Shown here: in pieces, positions 21,703 through 33,946 of the stretch
Layout of the letters: the number at the start of each line of letters is the position of its first letter
How positions within the stretch are numbered: position 1 is the first letter of the stretch
Assembly: GCA_023853785.1 (NCBI GenBank)
Contig: JAJIRX010000095.1
Span: 186,001-250,000, forward strand
Reading direction: 5' to 3'
Source: Psilocybe azurescens
Lineage: Eukaryota; Basidiomycota; Agaricomycetes; Agaricales; Agrocybaceae
Length of the DNA stretch: 64,000 nt
The notes under the pieces: generated by a model
Seen by the model: the letters and a program-made list of their open reading frames with translations, nothing else
The model's database searches: none
What the model was told of the DNA's origin: nothing
Made by a program: the position numbers and the translations under genes

Positions 21703-22569
21703 GGTGCTCATCCTGTCCACAGTTCCTTTTAGCAACTAACATCACATCGAGGTTGGTCTATATCCCCGACAACGAGGTTGCTCCTCTCTGATCTTCACAT
21801 TTACCTTTGAGCCGCTCAACAGTCATTGATGCTGATGCTTGCACTCGCAATTCAGATAGCGGAGGATACAACGGTCACAGCCGAGGCCCAGCAAAGGCTG
21901 CGGGTGGTTTCTACGGTGGACAGGCAAATACTAAGTCGTTCATTTGCGAGTTCAGATGAAAGTGACGTCTAGGAGTTATTGAATCACCTGAAGTCACTCA
22001 GAATGATCGGGGATAGCTTTTCTCACTCGAACTCAACCTCGAGGCGCTCTGGTGCGGACGCGCAGCTACGTAGAACTACGCTGCTTATCACACACAAATG
22101 TCGAGATTTAGTTAGACGGGGTCAGGTATGTTGCAAAACTTCACCCGGTGAACGTCTCGCAAAATGGGTACATTCAGCACAGAAAAGATAGATAAGGACC
22201 ATACAACACACAGACCAACACACACAAAGGATACTTGTAGATATAATTAGTAGTTCCAGACGGTGTGATTGCGAGTTTGATTATGTCGTAGGCGGTAGGG
22301 CTATGAAAACCGTATTCAAGTACTCTTAAATGGAGTATAGTACAGATTCCTACTTTTTCTGCGCAGGTGATTCTGTGCTGATGCAAAAGCTAAAAATGAA
22401 AACGTGAAGGAGGAACTGCGGCCAACCGTCGTGGATTCAAGTTTCGAATTTCGAGAATTTTTAAACACGGGCACACTTCACCATTTGATGTGTCTTTGAC
22501 TAATACACAAGAAGTGTGTTTGTATGTGCGGACTGCACCATGCATCCTGACTGGTGGATGTGGTTTGAG

Positions 22570-22688
22570 CCAGTCACCCAAGACGCGTTCGTACGCGTAG
22601 ATAGCCCTAACGTGCTTCGATCTCGACCCGTGTGTGTGCGTGGGAAGATGACGAACATAAGTGACGTCCCTCCCTTGTGACGCCACGC
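22570..22688. repeat. Dispersed repeat, copy 2
   Basis: Matches 15967-16083 in the same orientation. It sits 166 bp upstream of the start codon of the SAM-domain gene and contains TACGCGTAG, CTTCGATCTC and AAGTGACGTCCCTC. Confidence 0.7.
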
Positions 22689-22853
22689 CTCGTGTTTGAG
22701 TGTTTCACGCTGCCTCTGCTCTCGCTCTCATTCTCAGAATCTGATTGATTGAACAACCTCCCCCTCCCCTCCAGCCTGCAACTTCAGGCAGCACGACGAT
22801 GCCCAGAAACTAATTAATTTGAACCGATATAATATACTTATTTCTTGACGACG

Positions 22854-25800
22854 ATGGCTGCATCTGCGACATCCACCGCGCCTGTTTTTCCATCTAATTC
22901 TGCGTATTCATATCCCATGCTTCCGCCTTCACCTGCGCCTTCCCAATCGCCCTCACCCTCGCCCTCGCCCTCGCCATCTAATCCCGGATTCTCCCGATCG
23001 GCGTACAGATCCGCCTCCGTATCCTCCTCTACATCTTTTTCAACCTCCACATCAACATCAACATCAACAACATACACGCCATCCACGCCATCCACGCACC
23101 AGCACCAACTACATCATCACACACAATACTCCCCGACAAAGCCCCCGCGCACAGAGCACAACGCCCACCCGTACGCGATCAAGACGACGGCGACGGCGCT
23201 GCTCACGCGCTCGACGTCGAGCTCGACGGTGCCCACCAGCGCGGTGCACCACTACGTGCCGCCGTCGTCCCCCTCGCCGTCGCCGTCGCTCTCTCCCGCG
23301 AGTCCAACGGGGAGCGGGTTTAATTACGGGTTCGGGTATGGGAGCGGGAGTTCAGACGGCAACGGCAATGGGGACGGACAAGCGAATGGAGGGAGCCCAA
23401 CGAAGATGAGGAGGGAGCCGACGCGACATCGGTATAGCAGGAGTCTGACGTCGGACATGCCGATGCCGCTCCCTCCCCCCTCCCGGTTCTGGTTCTGGTT
23501 TTGGCTCGACGTCTCAGACGACTAAGGGACCCAGCCTCGGTGCGATCGGCCCGTCGCATTCGACTCCGGGGTTTTCGAGCCCTTATAGACACTCGCGGGA
23601 GCCGCACTCTTCGTTCGCGAACGGGAATGCGGCGTACTCCAGATCGCCCTCTCCCTCACCTTCACGAACGGGGTCAAGGACGAGAATGAGACCCAGGCAC
23701 TCCGTCAGCGAGGGCGAAGGTGGAGGCGAAGAAGACGACGACGACGATACACCGCGAAGGAGGCTTTATTATCAACAGCAGCAGCAGCAGCACTACCACC
23801 CAGGAGAACCGCCGTTGTCTGCTCCGCCCTTTACCGGTACGCAAGAGGCGCTCCCTGAAGATCCTAAGACGTGGACGCCTGCGCTGCTCGCAGGGTACCT
23901 ATCGTCTTTATCTTCGTCCGGGACCTCGGCCGCAGAGGTGAACGCGAGCATGGCGAAGTATGTATCGGACAAGCGGATCTCGGGACGCGCGTTTCTGAGA
24001 CTTGCGGAGACGGATTTGGATAGGTGAGTCTTTCTTTCTTTCTTTTTTTTCTTTCTTTCGAGTTTTGGGTTGTTCGTGTTCGTGTCCGTGTGCGTTTCGG
24101 TTTCGTTCCTGTGATATCCTGCAATACCTGACGTTTGTGCGTCTGTTTAATCGTTGGTGGGTGTGGGGCAGTTTCAACGTCTCAAACTGCATGACAGCCG
24201 AACCCTCTGAGAACCTTTTCTCGAGATCTTGGTTGATAGCCGGTATACTAATACTGAGACATTATGTCGTCGTCGTCTATTCAATCTCTTTCGATGAGGA
24301 CCGTTCGCATGTTTTGGGTTGGCTGTCATGCGATGATGATGGTTGATGATGTCATCGGGTTCATCAAAACAATTCTCCGCTCTTTTTCCTTTGCTCTTCT
24401 CGAGGAATTTCTTTCCTTTTCGTGCTACCTATCTGAATAGGGTCTTCGTTGGCTCCCTTTCGGTTTTGATGCCTGGTCTTTTTTTCTCTGTTTTGATGGG
24501 GGTTTTTTTTGTTTCATTCATGATTTTTTCTCGTCTTTTTTATTTTGTTGATTTCCTTCCTGTAAGCGAATGTATGCTAACCCCTCACCCACGCATACAG
24601 TCTCCCGCACGCTACGCGCGCCTCGCTCCTCGCCACCTCGCGCGCGCTCAGACAAAAGCTCGTGCGCGATCGGATCTTGGGTGCCGATTCCCACTCCCAT
24701 TCGAGTTCTGGTTCGGTGTCCGAGTCGCACACAGGCGCGGATCCAGGCTCGAACACCACCACTCCCGCGGATTTGAACGTAAATGCCAACAACGCCACCG
24801 ATGAGTTTGGTAGTGCCACCAACAGCAGCAGCAGCAGTCCCGTCATCCCGATAGGCAGTCTGAGCAGACAGCGCGGCGTGCGGCCGCGCCGGCGAGATCG
24901 GGAGAGGGTGGACAGTCTCAGCGGGGCGAGCGATTCTTCGAGTGTGTCCAGTCTCTCGGGCGTTTCGAGCGCGGGCGCGCACGCGAACTCGCACACGCAT
25001 ACGAGGTCGCGCACCCTCTCGGCTGCGCGGGATATTTCAGCGAGCGCGCAGAAGCGGGTGAGAGAGCGGGTTGATGAGCTGGAAGAGAAGATTGAGAATG
25101 GGGTGGACGAGGGGATGATGGATGAGGAGGGGAGTGTCAGCAGTTCGGCGGGGGGAGGGGGGAGAGGGCGAGGGTGGGTCGCCAGTCAAGCGGAATGGGC
25201 ATGACCACAAAGATAAAGTTAAAGATAAGGGAGGAAAGACGAAGGCGAAGGCCCTGCCGCAGAGAGGAGGGGTTGCTAAACTGTTCGATGACGAGCAGCT
25301 CGATCGCCGGGCCGGTGCCGGAGAAAACGCACAAGAACAGGCGCCTCAACGCGAACAACAGGAACACGATGAAGACGATAAAGACAGCACGATTGTCGGC
25401 CTGGCAAGGAAGAACGTGAACGGGCGCGAGCCGCGCATGTTGCCGTTCCCGCCTGCGCCGCCGCATACACACGGGCATGGGTACGGGCATTCTCATGGAC
25501 TGCCTCAACCGCCTCCTCCACCGCCCCCTCCAACATCGGCGGAGGACTATGAGCTTGGGTTCCGGAGGACGTTCGTTGCGGGCCCCGGAGCTGGAGCGGG
25601 AGGCGGAGAACACGTCAATGTGCATGCGAATGGGAACTCCAATCGCAACGGGAGCGGCGCGCTCGCGGACCCATATGATAGCGTGTACGTCGTCCGACAC
25701 AGTCCGCGGCCCTTGTCGCAGCAGGGCACCGGGCCGCCGGCGTCTTCTTCGCCTTTCCGCGCTGCCAATGCGAATGGGTCTCCAGCACGCGCGGGCTCAG

Positions 25801-27363
25801 CTGCTGCAGCCGCTTCAGGATCAGGCTCGGGTGGACGGCCTGCGAGGCTGTTGCCCTTCCCGCCCGTCGTGGGGCACGCGGTGCTGCACCACCCTGTGCC
25901 TAGGCGCCTCGTTGGCGTGAAAGGGATGAGCGGCGGCGGCGCTGGGAGTGGAAGTGTGGGCCGCAGCGCGGCGGGCTCGGCGACGACGAGCGACACGGGG
26001 AACGAGCTCTGGGAGAGCGCGCTGGAGGAGCAGGCGTGGGCGCCGGCTGCGATTGCTGAGGAGGTGGCGAAGCTGAAGGACGGGGTGGAGAAGGCGCGGG
26101 AGAAGGTGAAGGGGAAAGATGATAAGAGCGATGCGCAGCAGCAGCAGGAGGAGGAAGAGGAGCTGAGCGTTGAGCAGCTGTTGCTGCGCGGCGATGCGGG
26201 TGTTGGCGCTGGCAATAAGGGCGCGATCTCGGGTGTGGAAGCGTGGGAGATGGAGCTGGGCGACACTGTTAAGCGTATAGGGGCCAGTGCGACTAATGGG
26301 AAGGGCACGGTGGACATGGAGATTGGGAGGAAAGCTGGTGGAGGGAGCAAGAGTGCGAAGAATAAGAATAAGAGCGAGACGAAGGGGAGAGCGGATGGTG
26401 CGGGTACGCGCAGGAGGGGGCTTATTGGTCTTTTTGTTGAGGAAGCGGATGAGAAAGAGACGGAGAAAGAGAAACGAGAGAAGGCAGACGCCGAGGAGGA
26501 AGAGAAAAAGAGGACGATGATGATGATAGCGGAAGAGGAGGAAAGGCAGCGCGAGGAGAAGAAGCAAGAGCTGTCCGCGAAGGAATCTGCGTTAAACGAT
26601 AAAGAGCGCGGGGTGCTTGATCGGCTGCGGGGTGTCGACGAGCGCGAGCGCGCGGTGGCGCTGCGCGAAGATGGCGTTGCGCAGCGCGAGACTGCTATCG
26701 GGCTACGCGAGGAGGAGGCCGAGCGCCTTACGCGGGATGTGCGTGAGGCGGAGACCCGGCTAGGAGAAAGAGAGACGGAGGCGGCGCGTGCTGGCGCAGC
26801 GATTGAGGAGAAGAACGAGGCGGTAAGGGTAAGAGAAGGCGAGGTGGAGGAGAGGGTGAAGGATGTGGAGAGAAGGGAGCGGGAGGTGAGGGAGCGGGAG
26901 CGGGAGTTGGGGGTGTGAGGGAGCGCGTCGATGAGAGGGAGAGGGAGGTTGCTGAGCGGGAGAAGATGGTTGAGGAGAGGGAGAGACATGAGAAGGAGAA
27001 GGCCGAGGCTGCGACGTCGGTCTCGGTGCAGGCTGTACAGGACACTAACGATAAATCCATCGAGGCTCTCGATATCGATGTGAAGCCCAAGAACGAATCT
27101 GAACCAATGGAGGAGATCAACCCCGCCAGATCGATACCATATCTCGTCCCGTCGTGGATTATCAAGAGGGATTATTTCCTTGGGAGGTTTATGGGTGTGT
27201 TTGCAGGCTTAGGCGACAGGCCGCAAGGAGAAGGAGGGGAGGGATGTTAATGAACATTCGAGGAGGCGGCGGTGCGTTGGTGTTGATGAGCATTGGGGTG
27301 TGTGCGGTTGTGCTGCGGGTGTTAGGGAGGAGGGTTGCGGGCGCTGCTGCTGGGAGGAGATGA
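22854..27363 (+). CDS. SAM-domain, coiled-coil, tail-anchored protein
   Basis: Exons 22854-24023 and 24601-27363. Four single-base frame breaks are inferred: an extra C in the C6 run 23475-23480, an extra G in the G6 runs near 25150-25162, a missing G in the G5 run 26909-26913 and a missing G near 27243. Corrected length is 3933 nt, 1310 residues. Order of parts: Ser/Pro-rich disordered region; an SAM domain spanning the intron (TWTPALLAGYLSSL, KYVSDKRISGRAFLRLAETDLDSL, RALRQKLVRDRIL), residues ~345-420; a second long disordered region; a highly charged coiled coil from about 1000 to 1190 (RERERELG, VDEREREVAERE); and a single hydrophobic helix ALVLMSIGVCAVVLRVL close to the C-terminus. This suggests a tail-anchored scaffold at an internal membrane. 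No named family recognised. Confidence 0.72.
22946..22978 (+). repeat. Pro-Ser coding microsatellite
   Basis: CGCCCT/CACCCTC/GCCCTC six-base units encode the SPSPSPSPS run near the N-terminus of the SAM-domain protein. Confidence 0.7.
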
Positions 27364-28941
27364 TTGGGCACGGCACGGCGCTCCGAGCTTCGAACTTTAT
27401 GATCTGATGATTTATGACCTTTGACGACCTTTTACGACTTCCCCTCTTCCCCCGGCTCCGTTCTCTACTCACTCGCTCGTTCACTCTGTTCGCTTTCGTG
27501 TTCCTTCCGTTGTTTTTCTGTTCTCTGCTGCTGCTTCTGACTTCAATGAGTTTCGCGCCATTTTTTTACGCTCTGATTTACTACAAAATTTTGTTTTTTT
27601 ATATGTATTATTGCTTTCATTTTATCTTCGTTCTATACTACTTACCTTGTTGAATTGCAAACTTTGAATTGCGTGAATATTCGAAGGAACTGGATGGCCT
27701 TTGCATGATGATTTTCCTGGGGTACGCCCTCCCGTAGTTCTACAGGTTTCTACCTGCCGATGACTTCAGGAGCCCATAGCGAATGCAGAGCACTCAGGAG
27801 CTATACGCGTCGGTCGGTTGCATGGCTTTGAGTCTATCCTTCAGTAAGTTTGTCTTCAAAAAAAAAAAACAGACATTTTCAACCAAAGACTAGTGCGATG
27901 GCTAGGCGCGATCTAGGCAGGCGCTAATTCACGGCCTGCGTTTTCAAAGTCACGACGGAGTTATCGGCGTGCTGACGACGTTCAAATTATCTGCAAGGCG
28001 GGTGTTCGGCATTTCTACAGGAGAAGATAACCACCTCCCGACGTCAATGACAAATTCAGTATGGTGTTTTCGTGCATGATTACAATAACCATTACAATAT
28101 TATGACCAAGGGTGTCGGGGTCTGTATCGCCCGGGCGTGACATGGGCGCTATGTTGAGTGAGTATCTCAGCACGCAGTCTGTATATTTGAAGAGCCGTTC
28201 CGTTTGATCAGTAGATTCTACCCCAGTTGACGTCATCCTATGGGTAGGGATCGTCGAGCAAGTGTAGTAAGAGTGCCGAGGTGGCCTTGGGCGCTATATC
28301 TATTTTTAGGTTAAACGACAAAACGCCAAAAACACAAAACTATGAATGTTGTTCGCCTTTGGTGTGCTGTGGACGTCAGAGATCTGAAAGTCAGATGGTA
28401 CTGGATGAGGTAATAATTTCTTACAGGTGGTACAGTGCTTCCTCATGAAGAATCGTTTTTAATAGCTATCACATTGCCGCACTATTATCGTCGCCTTTTG
28501 TTTTTCGTGTTGGGCAGACGATTGAAATTCAGCGACCTCAATGCCATCTATAATCATGCTATGTATCAAGTACCAATAATTTTAAGTATGTATGACCTCT
28601 AAGTACAATATCGATCTCGCTATTCGTAAACTCCAATGTTTTCCATTTTCTACAGAGTTGGTACCGACAATAACCGGCAGAATATCCGCAGTTTTTAAAG
28701 TTAGTTAATCACAGCTTCGAAAATACTATGGGGCATCATAAAACGCTCGGGGTGATAAATATCTAGGAGAACTCTCGTAAATGTGAGCTAAGTGAGCGAA
28801 TGGTTATCGAAATCTCTGAAGCTGACGAATGCAGGAGATATCGGCTCTACTTTCTACTCTACGTCTGTCGAAGTATCTATTTTTGATAATTGCACTGACG
28901 CTCACTCCAAGATCTGAATTTCAAAATGCAGGTCATATTCG
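27364..28941. other. Intergenic, no gene seen
   Basis: A pyrimidine-rich 3' flank (27440-27650) and then AT-rich sequence without coding signal. A 12-base A run is at 27858-27869. Confidence 0.4.
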
Positions 28942-28948
28942 TATAAAA
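28942..28948 (+). promoter_or_regulatory. TATA box of the secreted-protein gene
   Basis: TATAAAA about 93 bp upstream of the ATG at 29035, followed by a CT-rich block (TCTCTTCCTCTTGACTAC and CTCATCCTCCTC). TATA plus a CT-rich initiator region is common in strongly expressed fungal genes. Confidence 0.6.
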
Positions 28949-29034
28949 GGTCTCTTCCTCTTGACTACATTTCTCATCCTCCTCTTTAACCTCGACTTTT
29001 TCAGGTTCATTAGTCTTATATTAAACAAACAACA

Positions 29035-29703
29035 ATGCACAGCCAACTCGTCAGTCCAAAAGAATTATACTGCCCTTCACTCCAGCTGCTGATGGCTAAT
29101 ATACATTCGACAGAAAGCAATTGTCGCCGTCGCCATCTTGGCCCTTGCACCTTCTGCCAACGCAGTCGGGTGCTTCAGCGGCGGGTAAGCAGCCAACATA
29201 GCGATCTCTTCCCTCACTCAGCTCACCATCGTCTCATATATCTGTCATTCATTAGCCAAACTGGTGACTGCTCTGGTGCGATCAACGATATCTGTAGCAG
29301 GGTGAACGGTGTAGCGGTAAGAAATATCCTCACCGAAAATATCAACACCCAGATACTGATATCGTACACACTCTAAATAAATAACAGTTCGGAGCCGGCC
29401 AGGTCATCAGCTCATGCACCAACTTCAACGGCTATCGCTGCAAGTCAGTCTCATCATATATAACTGGTCATCACTTGTTCAAACACGCCGTACTGACTAA
29501 ACATCTTATCTTTTTCTTTCTCCTCCACCGATTATTTAAACAGTATGGCGGTGCACAACACCGGAGGTGGAGGCTCGAGCATCGGCTTCCAACAGTGCGT
29601 CGACGACATGACGGCCACAAACAACGGATGCGGAGCGCACGGTGGTATTCGTGCGGATGGGAACTTCCAGCTCACCCTCGATCCCAACGCCGGTGCTTGC
29701 TAG
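29035..29703 (+). CDS. Small secreted cysteine-rich protein
   Basis: Five exons: 29035-29049 (15 nt), 29114-29184, 29256-29316, 29388-29443 and 29544-29703, totalling 363 nt and 120 residues with every junction in phase. The first 22 residues are a classic signal peptide: a short polar start, KAIVAVAILALAPS and cleavage after ANA. The 98-residue mature part holds eight cysteines (GCFSGG, GDCSGA, ICSRV, SSCTN, YRCN, QQCVD, NGCGAH and a final C), en route to four disulfides, and ends RADGNF...DPNAGAC. Similar secreted proteins ending in a DPN-x-G-x-C motif are known from fungi, but I cannot give a function. Short size, Cys content and the strong promoter fit an abundant secreted or effector-like protein. 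Confidence 0.82.
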
Positions 29704-31018
29704 ATAAATCTTCTTGTATATATAACGGTGTTATGTGTATGGGGCCGTTACTCAAAATAAATCCCTTACAAAATAATCAATCAATTGTGTTCACCCATCT
29801 GAGAGTCAACTCAGAGTATCTAATATGGCACGGGTATATGAAAAGCTTAAATTACATCAGAGACTGATATACTTTGCGACATTGTCGACAAAATAAAGTA
29901 CGTAAATGATTAGCCAGGCAGTCTCAAATTAGTGACTATTAATATTAGGGGCTGTGCGAGTGCCCGCATCGCGTCGCATAGCACGTGAGTCGTGGCGCAT
30001 GAGCGTGAGACGGTTTTCATCAACCATTGTGGCTGTGCAGGCATTTGGTCGCAGTATGTACTTTTCTTAGTTCTACCAACTTCCCCGAAGTTTACTTAAT
30101 CTCGATGCATTGATTGTAATCTGAGTGTGTTCAGTATTTCTTCTTTCTATAGCAGGGATCTACTTCCCTGTAACTTTGTAGCTCTCACAGTATTACAGTA
30201 ACTGAATTTTGACCCATTGCAATAAACTTGATGTTGTTATGACTTCAGACTATAGCTCATGTGCAATGAACTTAGTCAACAGTCTAGTAAGCTAAAGAAT
30301 TTAGAGTTTTGAGTTTATAATGAACAGGTTTGATTCTCAAAAACTAGCTAAAGAATCAAATACAAGTACAAGTGTTTAAATAGTAACACCAGCTAACAAC
30401 AAGTGATTGTTTTAAAAGAGACTGAAGTGAGTCATGTAAAAGCGTAGTTGTATGATGGAACCGTGTGATTAAAGAGAAGAAAAATAGAGTAGGCTTAAGA
30501 ATAGAAAAGAACATAACAGATGTCCACTGAAATAGTGGCTCTTGCAATGATTTTCCGAGCCTAAATCCTACGAAGTCTTAAGGTACTCGAAATGACATAA
30601 ATGCACTAAAATTAGGTGGCTCACAGAAAATAGCTCAGCCCGCTAATATTAATAAATGCGCAGAAATCCCGCCATAGAAGTGTTGTCGAGACAACACAGA
30701 TTCAATGTGATCGAGACACAAAAGAACGATGAACTTAGGCAGGCAAATATTACTTTCTGAACAGGTGGTACAGACATCCAGACGTCGCCAGTGTTGTGCG
30801 CAGTGGTGCGCCTTTGATGGCGGTGAGAGGAGGGTTGGGAGAGTGACTACGGTTCGTAGTCATGCAATACCAGATGAGTTCGCCGTACAGTCCACGGCGG
30901 ACTCTCCCAGTGAACCAGATACCCTCCACAGAACGAACAAATGATCGAAACGAAGAACGGGTAGGAGATAGTAGGGTTATCTCATACTTTCTTGCTGCTT
31001 CTTTAGAATTGGACTTAT
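29704..31018. other. Intergenic, no gene seen
   Basis: AT-rich sequence; minus- and plus-strand frames of 60-90 codons have no recognisable features. Confidence 0.4.
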
Positions 31019-31756
31019 TCAATGGTCGCTAGGATTCTTGGCTAGCCATTCTGTCAGCTCGGGTTTGTAGGAGTAATACAGTGACGGCAGGATAAGATGC
31101 TTGTCAATGTCATTGATGCCGTACCGGCAATACGCGACAATCGTGTCTGCCAACCATTGCGATGGTGCATGACTGGTGGAGTTCCGCTTATGCTGTGCTC
31201 TGAAAGGTTTGAGCAGATTGAACTCATGAGGGATCCAAGTGGTGCTAGGGCTACATAGTCTCATGAATATGTACTGCATGTCCTTTTGCACTCACTCGAT
31301 TTTGCGCTCTACTCTGGGGTTTGTGGGCTACTGCTTATGTTCCGAGACTATTAATAGTGGTAAGCTGTTTGATCAGATTGGACAAAGAACTCTTCGGCAT
31401 AGATCTTAGAACTGACGTGTTGTCATTTGTTACATACCCAGGAGGCGATGATGAAGCCGCTCTGGTCTACCCGTTACTTTATTCAATTCCACCCCTGCTG
31501 ATGCTGTATGTAACATATCGTAGAGCAACATCACCGTTCCGTACACGCCTCCAGGCCGACGTCGAAGACCGGCATTAATCGGAGGACTGGGGACATCAGG
31601 AATTTCCCTCTCCAGTTGACCCTGATACTCACTTCGCATAGTATAGTACATACTTACATAAACATTAAGCAACTGATTCAGAGCTTCATTGAGTCTTTCT
31701 GCTCTCTTAACAAGCGCCCAAAGAAGTCCGTCCAGCAACGAACAGAGACCGCCCAT
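31019..31756 (-). CDS. Hypothetical protein, low confidence
   Basis: The minus strand has a credible first exon from ATG 31756 (MGGLCSLLDGLLWALVKRAE) to 31658, a 36-bp candidate intron with GTAAGT and CAG, and a second exon from 31621 (GQLEREIPDVPSPPINAG, YGTVMLLYDM). A later frame at 31270-31019 (TWIPHEFNLLKPFRAQ, WLADTIVAYCRYGINDID) may be its C-terminal exon, but the joins between are not resolved. No family recognised. The 36-bp intron would be unusually short. Confidence 0.3.
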
Positions 31757-31880
31757 TTAAGCCTCACAACGGAGTCTCGGATATCGAGAAGGCGTTACAC
31801 TTCTCAGGTCGATCTGTCAAAAATAACTCAATGACATCTCTATTCCCACCATCACAGCTGTATCAACAACAAGATTATAA

Positions 31881-33946
31881 ATGGTTCACTTCCCGTCATC
31901 TTCCTTCATCAGCATGCCCCATCCTGCAGTCAGTTTCCTTAACTTTTCATCCCTTTTGCCAGCGACGAATTTCCAAGACCTAAGTGCTCTCCTATCTCTC
32001 CTCGCTAGTGACGCTGTAGAGCAAAAGCTAGGAAATAAATATAGGCACGTTATCACCTTTTATGATAGCATTAGGATATTGAGACAACTTTCCATCAGCT
32101 ATGACTGGGAGCGCATGTCTGGTGTATGGTCTACGTTTGGGATGATTGGTGCTCTTCGTTTCTACTTGAAGTTCTCAGCTGGCCTCGCCAACTCAGAACG
32201 AGCAGGCGTCACTTTGGCAGGTGCCGCAGTCTATACAGACCACCGCACGGAATCCTCATTGTGTTACTGGGGAGTCAATAGGCCCAACTACCGCGTTTCA
32301 TGGTGGGCCTCAGATCATGAGCCGTTGTCTCTTATGCAATCCTACACATCGGAATCGGCATGGATACGGCCTATATTCATCGCAATTGGCTATACAAAAT
32401 GCCCGTGGAACTGGAGCAGCATGCGGTGCATCATGGAAATCATCATTCCTTGCCTATGGGCAATCTTCTCTCTCGCTATCACAACGCTCCCCACTATTAT
32501 TCTGTTTCGATCTCTACATAGTCTTCAAGAAATTGAAATCATCACTCTATGGCTTCAAGCTGCTGTCAGTGTATCTGCCGGAACAATCATGCCAATTATA
32601 ATCGATAGGCTCAACCCGTCTGGCGTCGATGATCTAGCGCGACTATACAATGATCGCCTTCACAGTAAGCCCATCCCTCTCGTTAGAGACGGAGATCTCG
32701 TTATGGCGCAGTACAGCATAAAAAACGGAGTACATATCATGTGGCAGACACCGAATACCGAGGGACTGCGACAGAGTGGCGATTTGTGGTGGATCCGTGT
32801 GTTGTGTGCATTGAACTGTGTGTTCATTCTCGGTGGCTACCTCGGGAACTACATCGCTTTAGGGAATGCCAACAAGAATCGCCAGTATATTTGGCTTGGG
32901 ATTCAAGTTTTTATACTAGCGTTTAGATATGTCCTATGGTCTCGAAGACCTCTGCCATCTCCTCACCGACCACTTAGCCTCCTATACATTGTAACAGGAT
33001 CCATTGTCGACCCCCTTCCAGCCGTGCCTCCTCCGGAACGCACCCCCGCATCCTCTCCAGGGAAGCTTACTCTCGAAGTCATAAGCTACGCGATGGCGGC
33101 TGTACATAGTAAATTGCGCAATCAAGGATCGCCTTCGTCCCGTATTCGAGGCGAACTTCTTACCAGAATGGCAAACACTGTGCCATCGGACATAATAACG
33201 GTGGAATATGTTCTACTGGAGACACTCTTTAACCGGAAGCAAGACTACAGTACTATGACCGTCTTACGACTTTCGTGGGCCTTCGTAGAAGAATGTTACA
33301 TCGCGCAGGGTGTAATCTTGGGCCCTAATCCGTGGGCGTTTGGGGGCTTATTTCTCGGAGCTGTATTTCTTGACAGTACGTTTGTGGGACTCACTACTAT
33401 CCATCCTTCCCAGCTACACTTCGACAACTGTGCCGATAAGCAGTGTGCATCACGACATGAAGATTACCAACAAGGGGGATTTACACGAGATGGATACTAC
33501 GTATCAGATTTAGTTGGAGGTACTGTCGTCAATTTTGTCTCTCCCACCGAGGATAATGTGCGTGCTTGGCACGATTCGTTTAGGCATAACATTTCTCGTT
33601 GTCGATCTACAGCAAAAGTCAATGGTCCATTATATACAGAGATTCATGCTGCCACCTCCAGTCTGAGGAATCGACAATTTGGGCGCACTGATGTATCAAG
33701 GGTGGAGCCAACGTTCAATTACGACTTCATTCAAGCCAGCTCTCTTCAAGCACGGACCAAGACACATGATGGCTGTCCCAGAAATGTCTGTGAAATCTAC
33801 ACCTTCGGCGATCTGTACCTTCGAAATCGACAAATTTCGGCCGGTATATTCAAAAGAATCGTATCCTCATTGCGTAAGTACATCATGCACCGTTTTTTGC
33901 TATTGTGATAATGAGGAACCTTGACCTCCAATATGTAGAGTTTTGA
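31881..33946 (+). CDS. Multi-pass membrane protein of unknown function
   Basis: A large first exon 31881-33873 and a tiny second exon 33939-33946 (CAG-TTT-TGA end) give 666 residues with no frame break. Hydrophobic helices are visible at about residues 190-212 (MEIIIPCLWAIFSLAITTLP), 222-243, 305-330 (CVFILGGYLGNYIALG), 335-355 (YIWLGIQVFILAFRYVL) and 490-510 (WAFGGLFLGAVFLDS). Between and after them are soluble stretches with HFDNCADKQCASRHEDY and a C-terminal region rich in Arg and Ser. Predicted architecture resembles uncharacterised integral membrane proteins found in Agaricomycetes; I recognise no named domain. The ATG follows AAGATTATAA and is the first in frame. Confidence 0.75.

Larger units (their letters stand above)
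21586..22853. other. Divergent intergenic region
   Basis: Holds promoters for the minus-strand F-box-like gene and the plus-strand SAM gene, plus repeat copy 2. No gene recognised. Confidence 0.4.

Noticed and set aside
25547..26989. 480-codon open frame on the minus strand across the SAM gene
   Set aside because: It is the antisense of GC-rich coiled-coil and low-complexity coding sequence and reads as Ser/Leu/Arg runs. The plus strand has the domain and coiled coil.
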